NCBI GenBank assembly: GCA_035626395.1
Contig: DASPNR010000041.1
Coordinates: 16,475-80,474 of the forward strand
Reading direction: 5' to 3'
Length of the DNA: 64,000 nucleotides
From: Candidatus Limnocylindrales bacterium
GTDB taxonomy: Bacteria; Desulfobacterota; Binatia; UBA1149; CAITLU01
The notes under the pieces are model-generated. The model was given only the letters and a program-made list of their open reading frames with translations. It had not been told where the DNA came from and searched no databases. The position numbers were made by a program, and so were the translations under genes. Below, one piece after another: positions 43,741 through 51,811 of the stretch. Position 1 is the first letter of the stretch; each line of letters opens with the position of its first letter.

Positions 43741-45450
43741 ATGCCCGCTTCCGCTCGATCCACGCAATCCGCTTTCGCCACGCTCGGCCTCGACGAGTCC
43801 CTGGTCACCGCCGTCGTCGGGCTCGGCTACGAGGAGCCGACGCCCGTGCAGGCGCAGTGCATTCCATTGCTCCTGTCGGGCAAGGACCTGCTGGCGCAGG
43901 CCGCCACTGGAACCGGCAAGACCGCTGCCTTCGCCCTGCCGATGCTGCAGAACGTGCGCGCCGCCGCGCCTGTCTCCGGCGCTGCCGCACGCAAGGCCGG
44001 CAAGGCCGGCGCGGCACGCACGCGCGGCATCGTGCTGGTTCCGACGCGCGAGCTGGCGATGCAGGTATCGGAGGCGATCTACAAGTACGCCCGCGGCACG
44101 GACCTGACGGTGGTGCCCCTGTACGGCGGCGCCCCCATGCCGCAGCAGATCCGCGCGCTCGACCGCGGCGCCGACATCGTCGTGGCGACTCCTGGACGCG
44201 CGCTCGATCATCTGCGGCGCCGCACGCTCGGCCTGGAGGCGATCGGCATCGTCGTGCTCGACGAGGCCGACGAGATGCTCGACATGGGCTTCGCCGAGGA
44301 CATCGACGCCATTCTGGAAACGGCGCCGCAGACCCGGCAGACGGCGCTGTTCTCGGCAACGATGCCGCCGCGCCTGCGGGCCATTGCCGAGCGTCATCTG
44401 CGCGAGCCCGAGCGCATCACCATCGAACGCGAAAAGCCGGCAGGCAAGGTGCCGCGCGTGCGGCAGGTGGCCTACGTCGTGACGCGGGCGCACAAGGAGG
44501 CGGCGCTGCAGCGCGTGCTGGACGTCGAGAGTGCGGAGTCGGCGCTGGTGTTCTGTCGCACGCGGCTGGAGGTGGACTCGCTGGTGGAGACGCTCGGCGC
44601 GCACGGCTATCGCACCGAGGCGCTGCACGGCGGCATGCAGCAGCGCCAGCGCGAGGCGGTGATGGCGCGCTTCCGCGCGGCCAAACTCGACCTGCTGGTG
44701 GCCACCGATGTGGCCGCGCGCGGGCTGGACATCCAGCACCTCTCCCACGTCTTCAACTACGACGTGCCGTGCAATCCGGAGGCCTACATCCATCGCATCG
44801 GTCGCACCGGGCGCGCCGGCCGCAGCGGCACGGCCATCACGCTGATCGAGCCGCGCGAGCATCATCTGCTGCGCAGCATCGAGCGCGTGACCAAGCAGAA
44901 GATCGAGGTCGAGCCGCTTCCGACCGTGGCCGATCTGCGCGCCCGGCGCCTGGAAGCCACGGCCGCAGCGGTGCGCGAGCAGCTCGAGCAGGGCAATCTC
45001 GACGACGTGCGCGTGGTCGTCCAGTCGCTGGCCGAGGAGTTCGACATTCTGGATGTGGCGGCGGCCGCGGTGCGCATGGCGCACGCGTCGCTGGGCGGTG
45101 ATCGCGAGGATCACGAGATTCCTGCCGCCGCGCCGCGCGAGCAGCGCGGACGAGACGGAAGGCGAGAGCCGCGACGCGCCAAGGCCTATGTCGACGAGCA
45201 CGAGCAGTTCGAGGTGGCGCGCCTGTGGGTCGGCGCGGGACGCAGCGCCGGAATCCGCCCGGCCGACCTGGTCGGCGCCATCACCAACGAAGCCGGGATC
45301 ACCTCGCGCGACATCGGCTCGATCGAGATCGCGGACCGATTCTCGCTCGTGGAGGTGCCCGACGCGCTCGCCGACGACATCGTGCACTCGATGAAGCGTG
45401 CCACGCTGCGCGGGAAGAAGGTGCTGGTGCGGCGCGAGCGCGAGGAGTGA
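43741..45450 (+). CDS. deaD: DEAD-box RNA helicase with DbpA/CsdA RNA-binding domain
   Basis: 569 residues from the second ATG; an ATG five codons earlier is possible. All motifs are present: Q motif (EEPTPVQAQCIPLLL), motif I ATGTGKT, Ia PTRELAMQV, Ib TPGRALDHL, II DEAD, III SAT, IV ALVFCRTR, V TDVAARGLDI and VI HRIGRTGRAG. Residues about 485-567 match the DbpA/CsdA-type RNA-binding domain (FEVARLWVGAGRSAGIRPAD, ending RGKKVLVRRE), seen in DeaD, which remodels rRNA and mRNA structures, especially at low temperature. It sits next to two small RRM genes, so the region looks like an RNA-metabolism or cold-response cluster. Confidence 0.93.
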   Translation: MPASARSTQSAFATLGLDESLVTAVVGLGYEEPTPVQAQCIPLLLSGKDLLAQAATGTGKTAAFALPMLQNVRAAAPVSGAAARKAGKAGAARTRGIVLVPTRELAMQVSEAIYKYARGTDLTVVPLYGGAPMPQQIRALDRGADIVVATPGRALDHLRRRTLGLEAIGIVVLDEADEMLDMGFAEDIDAILETAPQTRQTALFSATMPPRLRAIAERHLREPERITIEREKPAGKVPRVRQVAYVVTRAHKEAALQRVLDVESAESALVFCRTRLEVDSLVETLGAHGYRTEALHGGMQQRQREAVMARFRAAKLDLLVATDVAARGLDIQHLSHVFNYDVPCNPEAYIHRIGRTGRAGRSGTAITLIEPREHHLLRSIERVTKQKIEVEPLPTVADLRARRLEATAAAVREQLEQGNLDDVRVVVQSLAEEFDILDVAAAAVRMAHASLGGDREDHEIPAAAPREQRGRDGRREPRRAKAYVDEHEQFEVARLWVGAGRSAGIRPADLVGAITNEAGITSRDIGSIEIADRFSLVEVPDALADDIVHSMKRATLRGKKVLVRREREE

Positions 45451-45531
45451 GGTCCGCTCTCCTACGATCGGCGCGGCCGCTTGACTGACACGCCGACGTC
45501 CGCTCTTGGAGGAGCCGAGTACGCACGGCTC

Positions 45532-45738
45532 ATGGCCAGCGATGACGACATCCCCGATTCTCGTGACGGATTGACGCGCCGGGAGCGCATCGTCCTCTAC
45601 GTGCTACACGAAACGCAGAAGGAACTGGGTGGGAAGAACGTGCCGACGGCGATGCTGTGGGGCAGGGTGTGCGAGCACTTCTACATCAGCCCCGAGGAGC
45701 TGTCGGCGATGCTTGCGAGGCTCGGCGCGCGCAGCTGA
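45532..45738 (+). CDS. Small conserved-looking acidic/basic protein, unknown
   Basis: 68 residues from the ATG; the frame extends to a TTG at 45481 (85 residues) with no better ribosome site, so the start is unsure. Features are DGLTRRERIVLYVLHETQKELG followed by VPTAMLWGRVCEHFYISPEELSAMLARLG, which looks like a small helical bundle resembling a winged-helix fold. It has no signal peptide. Its stop lies two bases before the convergent stop of the RRM gene. Position between the DEAD-box gene and two RRM genes hints at RNA- or DNA-binding, but this is only context. Confidence 0.6.
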   Translation: MASDDDIPDSRDGLTRRERIVLYVLHETQKELGGKNVPTAMLWGRVCEHFYISPEELSAMLARLGARS

Positions 45739-45740
45739 CT

Positions 45741-46010
45741 TCAGCGTTCGGTTCGCGACGGGATCCGCTTCGGCTGGCGTGCCTCGACGACGATCAGTGC
45801 CTGGCCGCGCACGTCGCGCCCGTCCAGGCCCGCTATGGCCGCACGCCCTTCGTCGGCGTTGCTGTACTCGACGAAGCCGAAGCCCTTCGGATTGCCGCTG
45901 GCAGGATCGACTGCGACCTTCAGCGTGACCAGCTTGCCGTACGGATCGGCCAGACGGTTGAGCTCGGCCTTGCTGACTTCCTTTGAAAGATTGCCCACGT
46001 AGAGTTTCAT
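45741..46010 (-). CDS. Small RRM RNA-binding protein (copy 1)
   Basis: 89 residues; AGGAAG lies a few bases before the ATG. One RNA-recognition motif fills the protein: RNP2 LYVGNL, RNP1 KGFGFVEY, plus GRAAIAGLDGRDVRGQALIV, then a short basic tail (RQPKRIPSRTER). Single-RRM proteins of this kind in bacteria (Rbp type) bind single-stranded RNA and are often cold-induced. It is the second of two tandem RRM genes on this strand, separated by a 76-bp gap that holds a strong inverted repeat, so its leader RNA may be regulated. Confidence 0.93.
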   Translation of the reverse strand: MKLYVGNLSKEVSKAELNRLADPYGKLVTLKVAVDPASGNPKGFGFVEYSNADEGRAAIAGLDGRDVRGQALIVVEARQPKRIPSRTER

Positions 46011-46035
46011 CGCGCTTCCTGAGGTCCTGGGGCGG

Positions 46036-46071
46036 AGAATGCGAGATCCCCGCGTGGATCTCTCGCATTCT
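46036..46071. terminator. Inverted repeat between the two RRM genes
   Basis: Arm 46036-46049 pairs with 46056-46071; the pairing is perfect except for a two-base bulge, with a CCGCGT loop. It lies downstream of the first-transcribed RRM gene and in the leader of the second. There is no T-run, so it may end transcription partly, stabilise the upstream mRNA, or act as an RRM-binding autoregulation site. Confidence 0.5.
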
Positions 46072-46086
46072 TCGCGGCCGTGGAAA

Positions 46087-46350
46087 TTACCTTGCAGCCT
46101 CTTCGGATCGACGCGGCTTCGCCTCGTTGACCCGCAGAGGCTGGCCTTCGACGTCGCGCCCGTCCAGGCCGGAGATCGCATTGCGCCCTTCGTCGGAGCT
46201 GGAATATTCGAGAAAGCCGAAGCCCTTGGCGGCGCCGCTCGAGCGGTCGGTCGCGATGGCTGCGGAGAGCAGCTTTCCGTAGGGAGCACCCAGCTCGTTG
46301 AGCTGAGCATCCGTGATCTTTTTCGACAGGTTGCCGACGTAGAGTCTCAT
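46087..46350 (-). CDS. Small RRM RNA-binding protein (copy 2)
   Basis: 87 residues; AAAGGA precedes the ATG. One RRM: LYVGNLSKKITDAQLNEL with RNP2, RNP1 KGFGFLEY, and ISGLDGRDVEGQPLRV, ending in the basic KPRRSEEAAR. It is about 55-60 percent identical by eye to the 89-residue neighbour, so the pair arose by tandem duplication. Function as in other bacterial Rbp proteins: cytoplasmic RNA binding, possibly for cold adaptation. The upstream 240 bp hold two small hairpins (near 46465 and 46490) but no gene. Confidence 0.93.
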   Translation of the reverse strand: MRLYVGNLSKKITDAQLNELGAPYGKLLSAAIATDRSSGAAKGFGFLEYSSSDEGRNAISGLDGRDVEGQPLRVNEAKPRRSEEAAR

Positions 46351-46589
46351 CAGAATCCTTTGCCGCAGTGCGGATCGCCCCAGTGCAAAACCGCCGAGCG
46401 GCACATGCGGCTCGGCTGCAAGACAGTGTGCGGCTGAGCTAAGAGACGTGATTCCAGAGATTCTGACTTAGTTCAGAAGGACTGAAAGCCGAGGAGCGTT
46501 CCTCAGCGTGCCCGCACTGTACGCTTATCGGGTGGCCTTGTCACCGTGTTTTCGTCGTGACCGGCCGCGCGGCATGCGGGGATGGAGCG

Positions 46590-46793
46590 CTACGGCTTCT
46601 CCGGGAGCGGTGCGGCATCGGTGGGCGGTTGTTCCGGCGCGGACGGATCGGCGGCCGCGTCATCGGTACTGTCGGCCGTGCCGGTGCCGGTGCCCGTGCC
46701 CGTGCTGGTGCGGAGCAGCTTGGCTTCCTTCTTCCGGCGACGCTCGGCTTCCTTTTTTCGCTTCTCGAACTGGTAGTTGGGCTTCTTGGCCAA
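46590..46793 (-). CDS. Small basic KPNYQFEKRKKE protein
   Basis: 67 residues from a TTG start with GGAG eight bases upstream; a GTG/ATG start farther up would add a low-complexity leader. The N-terminus AKKPNYQFEKRKKEAERRRKKE matches a widespread small bacterial protein type, strongly basic and predicted helical. It is followed by a repeat (TG)5 and an acidic Pro/Ala tail (DDAAADPSAPEQPP). No function is established. It is cytoplasmic; basic helical nucleic-acid contact is possible. Confidence 0.7.
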   Translation of the reverse strand: MAKKPNYQFEKRKKEAERRRKKEAKLLRTSTGTGTGTGTADSTDDAAADPSAPEQPPTDAAPLPEKP

Positions 46794-47078
46794 AGGGCTT
46801 GCTCCGCGGACGGCAATGACACTGCCGCGCGAAGGCGCGTCGACCAGTGCGGGGTGGGGCGAGGATGGTCCCTCGACAATCCTGGAGCGGTATCCCGGGC
46901 GGAGCCCGGCATCAAGCCGCCGCTCCCCGGCTGCTGGCGGTTCGTGCGAGCTGCCGCGGCGCACGCGACGCGGCAGCTCGCGGTCCGTGCGGTCGGGCGC
47001 GGCGCACGCGGCGCGGCTGCTGGCGGTCGTGCGGTCGGGCGCGGCAACACGACGCGGCTGCGCTCACGCTCCCGGGCG
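46794..47078. other. GC-rich intergenic stretch with direct repeats
   Basis: I see no convincing gene here. A 17-bp sequence, GTGCGGTCGGGCGCGGC, occurs at 46987-47003 and 47029-47045 (period 42), inside a longer imperfect repeat that begins near 46955 and echoes GGCGCACGCGACGCG elsewhere (about 47670). The purpose is unknown. Confidence 0.5.
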
Positions 47079-47450
47079 CTATTTCTCGCGCGCCACCTCC
47101 GTGTTGACCATGAGCGAGCCGTCGTACATCACCGAGCTGGCCCGCAGCTGCTTGCTGCTGCCGGAGATCACCACGAACTCGCACCAAAGGTCGGTGGCAT
47201 TGAAAGCGAGCAATCCACGCGACCCCGGCAGAATCTCCTGCGCGGGCTGTTGCGCCACCACGAACCCGAACGCATTGCGCACCTTGATCTCGACGATTGC
47301 GGGCTTGTCTTCCGAGACGTTGATGACCGTGCACTCCACGCCATCCGCCAACCCGCTCGATCCCGTGGTGAGGCGCTTGCCTGCGTTCGCGGTGTCGGAG
47401 TTGCCAAGGACGAGCGTGACGACGGCGAGAAGCAGAGTGGCAGCTTTCAT
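47079..47450 (-). CDS. Small secreted beta-protein
   Basis: 123 residues; GGAGG stands a few bases before the ATG. The signal peptide is clear (MKAATLLLAVVTLVLGNSD, cut near ANAGK). The mature 100 residues are a single beta-rich domain with two Cys (ECTVINV, LWCEFVV), including VEIKVRNAFGFVVAQQP and LPGSRGLLAF. I do not recognise the family. It is periplasmic or extracellular. It is divergent from the dockerin-like gene at 47745; a GCGAACT-CGA-AGTTCGC palindrome (47531-47547) lies between them. Confidence 0.72.
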   Translation of the reverse strand: MKAATLLLAVVTLVLGNSDTANAGKRLTTGSSGLADGVECTVINVSEDKPAIVEIKVRNAFGFVVAQQPAQEILPGSRGLLAFNATDLWCEFVVISGSSKQLRASSVMYDGSLMVNTEVAREK

Positions 47451-47530
47451 GGGTCCTCCTTCGAAGGCTGTGCGAGGCGCGCGAGATGCGCGTGCGGCGC
47501 TTGTAGCAAGCGATACGAGGACCACAACAC

Positions 47531-47547
47531 GCGAACTCGAAGTTCGC
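47531..47547. promoter_or_regulatory. Palindrome in divergent region
   Basis: GCGAACTCGAAGTTCGC has perfect seven-base arms with a CGA spacer, 81 bp upstream of the minus-strand start and 197 bp upstream of the plus-strand start. It may be an operator for one or both small secreted proteins, or a chance hairpin in GC-rich DNA. Confidence 0.3.
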
Positions 47548-47744
47548 CCTCGCATGCTCCTTCGCGCAGCCCCGCGCGTCGCTGCGGGATGAAGCGCATC
47601 GACCACGAGGTGCCCGCAACCGTTGGAGTGCTCGACTTTCCGCGCCGTGCCGCCGACAACTTGGCGCGGCGCACGCGACGCGTGAACTCCTCATGGCTCG
47701 TTGCTGTCGCTGCGTACGGGCTCACGACGAAAGGAGGTGTCTGC

Positions 47745-48575
47745 ATGCTCTGGACCCGCCGCTTGGCTGTCTCCGTCCTTTTTCCGGCGTTGCTCGCCGC
47801 GCCTGCTGCTGCCGGCAACGGCGAATCCATGCTGCTCGGGCCGAGCGCCTATACCAGCGAAGCCGACAGCCCGCTCGATGTCGGGACGGTCGGTGTCTGT
47901 GTGGAGAACTTCGAGGACGGCACGCTCACGCCGCCTGGTGTGACCGGCAACGGAACATTCATCGGTCCGAGCGGGATCACCGATTCGGTTGACGGCGATG
48001 ACGGATCGATCGACGGTTCCGGCGCGGCGGGACATTCCTACTTCAACGGCAACGGGTCGGCGGGCATTCAGTTCACGTTCAGCCCGACGGCTTCGGGCGG
48101 CCTTCCGACCACGGCCGGAATGGTCTGGACCGATGGTGGCCTTGGAGCCGGCGTGACGCTCGAGGTGTTCGGCCCCACCGGCACCTCGATCGGCACCTTC
48201 GGGCCGTTTCCGCACGCCGACAACAGCAACTCCGGCGAGACCGCCGAGGACCGCTTCTACGGCTACCACCTCAGCCAGGGCATCAGCGGCATCAAGCTGA
48301 GCAATCCCGGCGGCGGCATCGAGGTGGATCACCTTCAGCTGAACAACTGCTTCGTCTGCGGTGACACCAGCGCCGACATGGAGATCAAGGCGGGCGATGC
48401 GCTGTTCGCGCTCAAGGCCGCCGTGGGCACCGAGAACTGCGCGCTGTGCATCTGCGACGTCAATCAGACGGTGAGCATCACGGCCGTGGATTCGCTCATC
48501 ATCCTGAAGAATGCGGTGGGGCAGGATATCGGCCTGGAGTGTCCGCCGTGCCTGGCCGTGACGCTCGCGAACTGA
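47745..48575 (+). CDS. Secreted protein with C-terminal dockerin-like pair
   Basis: 276 residues; AAAGGAGG precedes the ATG, which rejects the long frame open from 46557. Signal peptide 1-24 (LFPALLAAPAAAG). Residues about 40-200 form a beta-sandwich-like domain without catalytic motifs (VENFEDGTLTP, GIQFTFSPTASGGLP, DRFYGYHLSQGISGIKLS). Residues 203-262 are two dockerin-like loops flanked by Cys: CGDTSADMEIKAGDALFALKAAVG and CDVNQTVSITAVDSLIILKNAVG. The first loops carry D-x-S/N-x-D/T-x-x-I-x(3)-D ligands. The same module ends the toroid protein at 23387. Partner by inference: a cohesin-like surface anchor. Confidence 0.78.
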   Translation: MLWTRRLAVSVLFPALLAAPAAAGNGESMLLGPSAYTSEADSPLDVGTVGVCVENFEDGTLTPPGVTGNGTFIGPSGITDSVDGDDGSIDGSGAAGHSYFNGNGSAGIQFTFSPTASGGLPTTAGMVWTDGGLGAGVTLEVFGPTGTSIGTFGPFPHADNSNSGETAEDRFYGYHLSQGISGIKLSNPGGGIEVDHLQLNNCFVCGDTSADMEIKAGDALFALKAAVGTENCALCICDVNQTVSITAVDSLIILKNAVGQDIGLECPPCLAVTLAN

Positions 48576-48670
48576 CGCGACGTCTCCGGCAAGATTCGTG
48601 GCGGCGCTGCCGCTCCCGGCTCGGGACGATCCAGCGCCGTTCACCGCTCGGCGAAGGCGCGCTTCAACGA

Positions 48671-48703
48671 CGAAGGCCGCATCGATGATCGATGCGGCCT
48701 TCG
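48671..48703. terminator. Perfect 16-bp inverted repeat, bidirectional terminator
   Basis: Two 16-base arms are exact reverse complements around a single base (CGAAGGCCGCATCGAT - G - ATCGATGC...). It lies between the stop of the dockerin-like gene and the convergent stop of etfA. The stem is long and GC-rich at the base, so it should stop transcription from both directions. Confidence 0.75.
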
Positions 48704-48751
48704 CTTGTCTGCTCCGCACGCGTGCGCGGGCGGATGGAATGGCAGCGACGG

Positions 48752-49720
48752 CTACTTGGCCAGCGCCTTCACCTTTTCGGTCATCTCGGGGACCAGCGTG
48801 AACAGGTCGCCGACCAGGCCGTAGTCGGAGATCTGGAAGATCGGTGCTTCGGCATCCTTGTTGATCGCCACGATCACCTTCGAATCCTTCATGCCGGCCA
48901 GGTGCTGGATCGCTCCCGAGATGCCGACGGCGATGTAGAGCGTCGGTGCCACGACCTTGCCGGTCTGTCCGACCTGCAGATCGTTGGGCACGTAGCCCGC
49001 GTCCACCGCCGCGCGGCTGGCGCCCATGGCGGCGCCGAGCGCGTCGCACAGAGGCTCGAGGACGATCTTGAAGTTCTCGCCGTTCTTCAGGCCGCGTCCG
49101 CCCGAGACCACGCGCGCCGCCTCGGTCAGCACCGGACGGTCCGACTTGGTCTCCTCGATCGACACGAACCTGGCGCCGTTGGCCGGCGAAGAAACGCTGA
49201 CGTTCAGCGGCTCCACCGCAGCACTGCCGCCGCTCGACGCATCGAAGGCCGTCGTCCGCACCGACACGACCTTCTTCGCGCCGACGAGCTCGACCGTGGC
49301 GAAGACGTTGCCGGCCCACATCGGACGAACGAGCGTGCCGTCGTCGTTGATCTCGGTGACGTCGCTGGCAATGGCGGCGTCCATCGCGGCCGCCAGACGC
49401 GGCGCCAGATCCTTGCCCTTGGACGTGGCGGCGAAGACGACGCTGTCGCAGCCGGTGGCTTCGGCGGCGGCCTTCAGCGCCGCCACCGTGATATCGGCGA
49501 TGGCATGATCGAGCGCGGCGTTCTCCACCGTCACGACCTTGTCGGCGCCCAGTGCGGCGGCCTGCGATGCCACGTCGCCGAGGCCCGTGCCGAGAAGCGC
49601 GACGATGACCTGTCCGCCGCCGCTGGCCGAGGCCAGCTTCTTGGCCGCGCTTACCGCGACGGCCGTGGCCTTGGGCACATGACCGTGCGCGTGCTCTCCG
49701 TAAACGAGTACGTTGCCCAC
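48752..49720 (-). CDS. etfA: Electron transfer flavoprotein alpha subunit
   Basis: 322 residues from a GTG with AAGGAG nine bases upstream. N-terminal domain: [20 protein letters not shown] and [20 protein letters not shown]. The C-terminal FAD domain shows [67 protein letters not shown] and [14 protein letters not shown], which are the signature residues of EtfA/FixB. It binds FAD and passes electrons from acyl-CoA dehydrogenases to a quinone reductase. It lies 12 bp downstream of etfB. Its stop is followed by the 48671-48703 terminator. Confidence 0.96.
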   Translation of the reverse strand: MGNVLVYGEHAHGHVPKATAVAVSAAKKLASASGGGQVIVALLGTGLGDVASQAAALGADKVVTVENAALDHAIADITVAALKAAAEATGCDSVVFAATSKGKDLAPRLAAAMDAAIASDVTEINDDGTLVRPMWAGNVFATVELVGAKKVVSVRTTAFDASSGGSAAVEPLNVSVSSPANGARFVSIEETKSDRPVLTEAARVVSGGRGLKNGENFKIVLEPLCDALGAAMGASRAAVDAGYVPNDLQVGQTGKVVAPTLYIAVGISGAIQHLAGMKDSKVIVAINKDAEAPIFQISDYGLVGDLFTLVPEMTEKVKALAK

Positions 49721-49732
49721 TTCCCTGTCTCC

Positions 49733-50485
49733 TTAAAGAACCTTGGACTCGGTCTGCAGAGCCTTGATCAGCTCGTCGACCGACTCGACCTTGCGCCCGC
49801 CCTGGCGCGGCGGCGGCGGCGTCAGCTTCTTGATGCGAATTCGCGGGGTCAGATCCACGCCGAGGCTGGCGGCGTCGATCTCCTCGAGCGGCTTCTTGCG
49901 AGCCTTCATGATGCCGGGGAGGGAGGCGTAGCGCGGCTCGTTCAGGCGCAGATCGGTCGTGATGATGGCCGGCAGCGGAACCGACACGGTCTGGAGGCCG
50001 CCGTCGATCTCGCGCACGCACTCCGCCGACGCCTTGTCGCCCGACAGCGTCAGCTTGGAGATGAAGGTGGCCTGCGGCCAGCCCAGCATCTGGGCGAGCA
50101 TCTGGCCGACCTCGTTGCTGTCGTCATCGATGGCCTGCTTGCCCATGATGACGATGTTCGGCTGCTCCTTCTCGATGATCTTGACCAGGATGCGGGCGAC
50201 GGCGGTGGTGTCGGGCTTGTCGGCCTTGACCAGGATCGCGCGGTCGGCGCCCATTGCCAGTCCGGTGCGAAGCTGCTCTTGCGAATCGGTCGTGCCGATC
50301 GTCACGACGACCACCTCGGCGCCGCCCTGATTTTCCTTGATGCGCAGGGCCTCTTCGATGGCGATTTCGTCGAACGGGTTCACGACCCACTTGATGCCCG
50401 CCTCGGCGATCCCGTCCCCGGAGGGATTGATCTTGATCGACGACTCGGGGTCCGGCACGCGCTTGGCGGTGACCAGGATCTTCAC
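49733..50485 (-). CDS. etfB: Electron transfer flavoprotein beta subunit
   Basis: 250 residues; GGGAGGAA stands eight bases before the GTG (VKILVTAKRVPDPES). The upstream open frame has no family match. It has the Etf-beta pattern VNPFDEIAIEEALRIKE, VVVVTIG, GADRAILV, VIMGKQAIDDDSNEVGQMLA and a C-terminal basic segment. It is first in the etfBA operon. Together with EtfA it forms a soluble cytoplasmic heterodimer. The EtfD-type membrane protein at 9.4 kb and acyl-CoA dehydrogenase at 59.4 kb are its likely electron partners, although not adjacent. Confidence 0.96.
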   Translation of the reverse strand: MKILVTAKRVPDPESSIKINPSGDGIAEAGIKWVVNPFDEIAIEEALRIKENQGGAEVVVVTIGTTDSQEQLRTGLAMGADRAILVKADKPDTTAVARILVKIIEKEQPNIVIMGKQAIDDDSNEVGQMLAQMLGWPQATFISKLTLSGDKASAECVREIDGGLQTVSVPLPAIITTDLRLNEPRYASLPGIMKARKKPLEEIDAASLGVDLTPRIRIKKLTPPPPRQGGRKVESVDELIKALQTESKVL

Positions 50486-50770
50486 TTCTGCGTTCCTCCC
50501 GAAAAGCGCGAAGCCTGAGGCTCGCGCGACATGGCGAGCTCGACGCTCGCTATCCATTCACGAGCCAGCCGGCTCGCGCGCGACACGTTTGAGAATGGCG
50601 GAGCTATTCCAGGAGTTGCCGGCCCCACCGGACTCACGAAACGCTCGCGGGTACCATGCGATGCGTTATGACGCAAATGTCAGTTGCCCGGATACCGGTC
50701 GTTCAAATCGGCCAAACGTTCCGCACCAGGCCACTTTGCCTGCCGCCGCGCATCGGCCAAGGTCGGCGCC

Positions 50771-51730
50771 ATGGCCAGAATCGTCCTGTTCGGGCAGGCC
50801 CAGTTCGGGCAGCGGGTTTTCGAGGAAGTGCTGGCGCGTGGGCATGAGGTCACCGCCGTGTGCGTGCCGCCGGACGCGCCCGGACGTCCCGCCGATCCGC
50901 TCAAGGCCGCGGCCGCGGAGCGCTCGGTCAGGGTGGTCCAGCGGCGCTCCTATCGCGATGACGGCGCGGCCGCGGAGGTGGCCGCCGACGCCGCCGATCT
51001 CGGCGTGCTGGCCTACGTCACGCAGATCATTCCGCGCACGATCCTGGACGCCCCGCGTCTGGCCTCGATCTGCTTTCACCCCTCGCTCCTGCCGGCCTAT
51101 CGCGGCGGCTCGGCCATCAACTGGCAGCTCATCAACGGCGAGCGCATCGGCGGCGTCACCCTGTTCCGCCCCGACGACGGCATCGACGAGGGGCCCATCT
51201 ACCTGCAGCGCCAGATCGAAATCGGGCCCGACGATTCGGCCGGCTCCTACTACTACGGCCGCGTCTTCGAAGCCGGCATCACGGCCACGCTCGATTGCAT
51301 CGAGCTGGTGCTGTCGGGCAAGGCCGAGCCGCGCGTACAGGACGAGGCGCAGGCTACCTACGAGCCGCTGTGCCGCGACGAGCACGCCGGCGTCGACTGG
51401 TCGCTGCCGGCGCAGAGGCTGCACGACCTGATCCGCGGCTGCGACCCGTCGCCGGGCGCGCACTGCCGCTTCGGCGATGCGCAGGTCCGGTTGTACGGTT
51501 CGCGGATCGCGTCTGCAGGCGGAACCGTCGCCGCGCCCGGAACGGTGGTCGCGCTGGACGACAAGGGTGTGACGGTGGCGGCGGGCGAGGGCAGCGTGCT
51601 CGTCCAGAAGCTCGGCGTGGCCGGCAGGAAGCTGGCGGCGGGCGAAGGGGCCGCTGCGCTGGGGCTGGCCGCCGGCGCGCGGCTGGACGGGGCGCCGGGT
51701 TTACCCGCGGCGAAAGCGCGATTGATCTGA
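50771..51730 (+). CDS. Formyltransferase-family protein (10-formyl-THF hydrolase-like)
   Basis: 319 residues. The formyltransferase N-domain is clear: IVLFGQAQFGQRVFEEV, VTQIIP, FHPSLLPAYRGGSAINWQLI and FRPDDGIDEGPIYLQ. A smaller C-domain (residues 225-319) looks like the Fmt C-terminal barrel. In methionyl-tRNA formyltransferase the site is Asn-x-His plus Asp; here the Asn position is Cys (ICFHPSLLP), as non-Asn residues occur at this point in the hydrolase domain of formyl-THF dehydrogenases, which it resembles most (GGSAINWQLINGE). It may thus hydrolyse or transfer formyl groups other than on Met-tRNA; Fmt itself cannot be excluded. Confidence 0.75.
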   Translation: MARIVLFGQAQFGQRVFEEVLARGHEVTAVCVPPDAPGRPADPLKAAAAERSVRVVQRRSYRDDGAAAEVAADAADLGVLAYVTQIIPRTILDAPRLASICFHPSLLPAYRGGSAINWQLINGERIGGVTLFRPDDGIDEGPIYLQRQIEIGPDDSAGSYYYGRVFEAGITATLDCIELVLSGKAEPRVQDEAQATYEPLCRDEHAGVDWSLPAQRLHDLIRGCDPSPGAHCRFGDAQVRLYGSRIASAGGTVAAPGTVVALDDKGVTVAAGEGSVLVQKLGVAGRKLAAGEGAAALGLAAGARLDGAPGLPAAKARLI

Positions 51731-51763
51731 GCGAAAACGCGCCTTAGGAGTCGTGGCTGTCCG

Positions 51764-51781
51764 GGGAAACGAACGTTTCCC
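51764..51781. promoter_or_regulatory. Palindromic operator candidate before XRE-cupin gene
   Basis: GGGAAACGAACGTTTCCC has perfect eight-base arms around AA, 30 bp upstream of the XRE-cupin ATG. It fits autoregulation. Note that GAAAC-N4-GTTTC also matches the consensus described for the TetR-type regulator PsrA, so the binder is not certain. Confidence 0.55.
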
Positions 51782-51811
51782 TGGAGGAAAGACCGCGAGG
51801 TCCTGCAGCGC

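Noticed and set aside
45481..45531. TTG start for the 85-residue version of the small gene, or TTGACT as a -35 box
   Set aside because: No ribosome site at correct distance for the TTG, and no -10 box at 16-18 bp from TTGACT; the ATG at 45532 was preferred with modest confidence.
46557..47744. N-terminal extension of the dockerin-like protein
   Set aside because: Low-complexity Arg/Ala-rich translation across two minus-strand genes; AAAGGAGG and a signal peptide mark the start at 47745.
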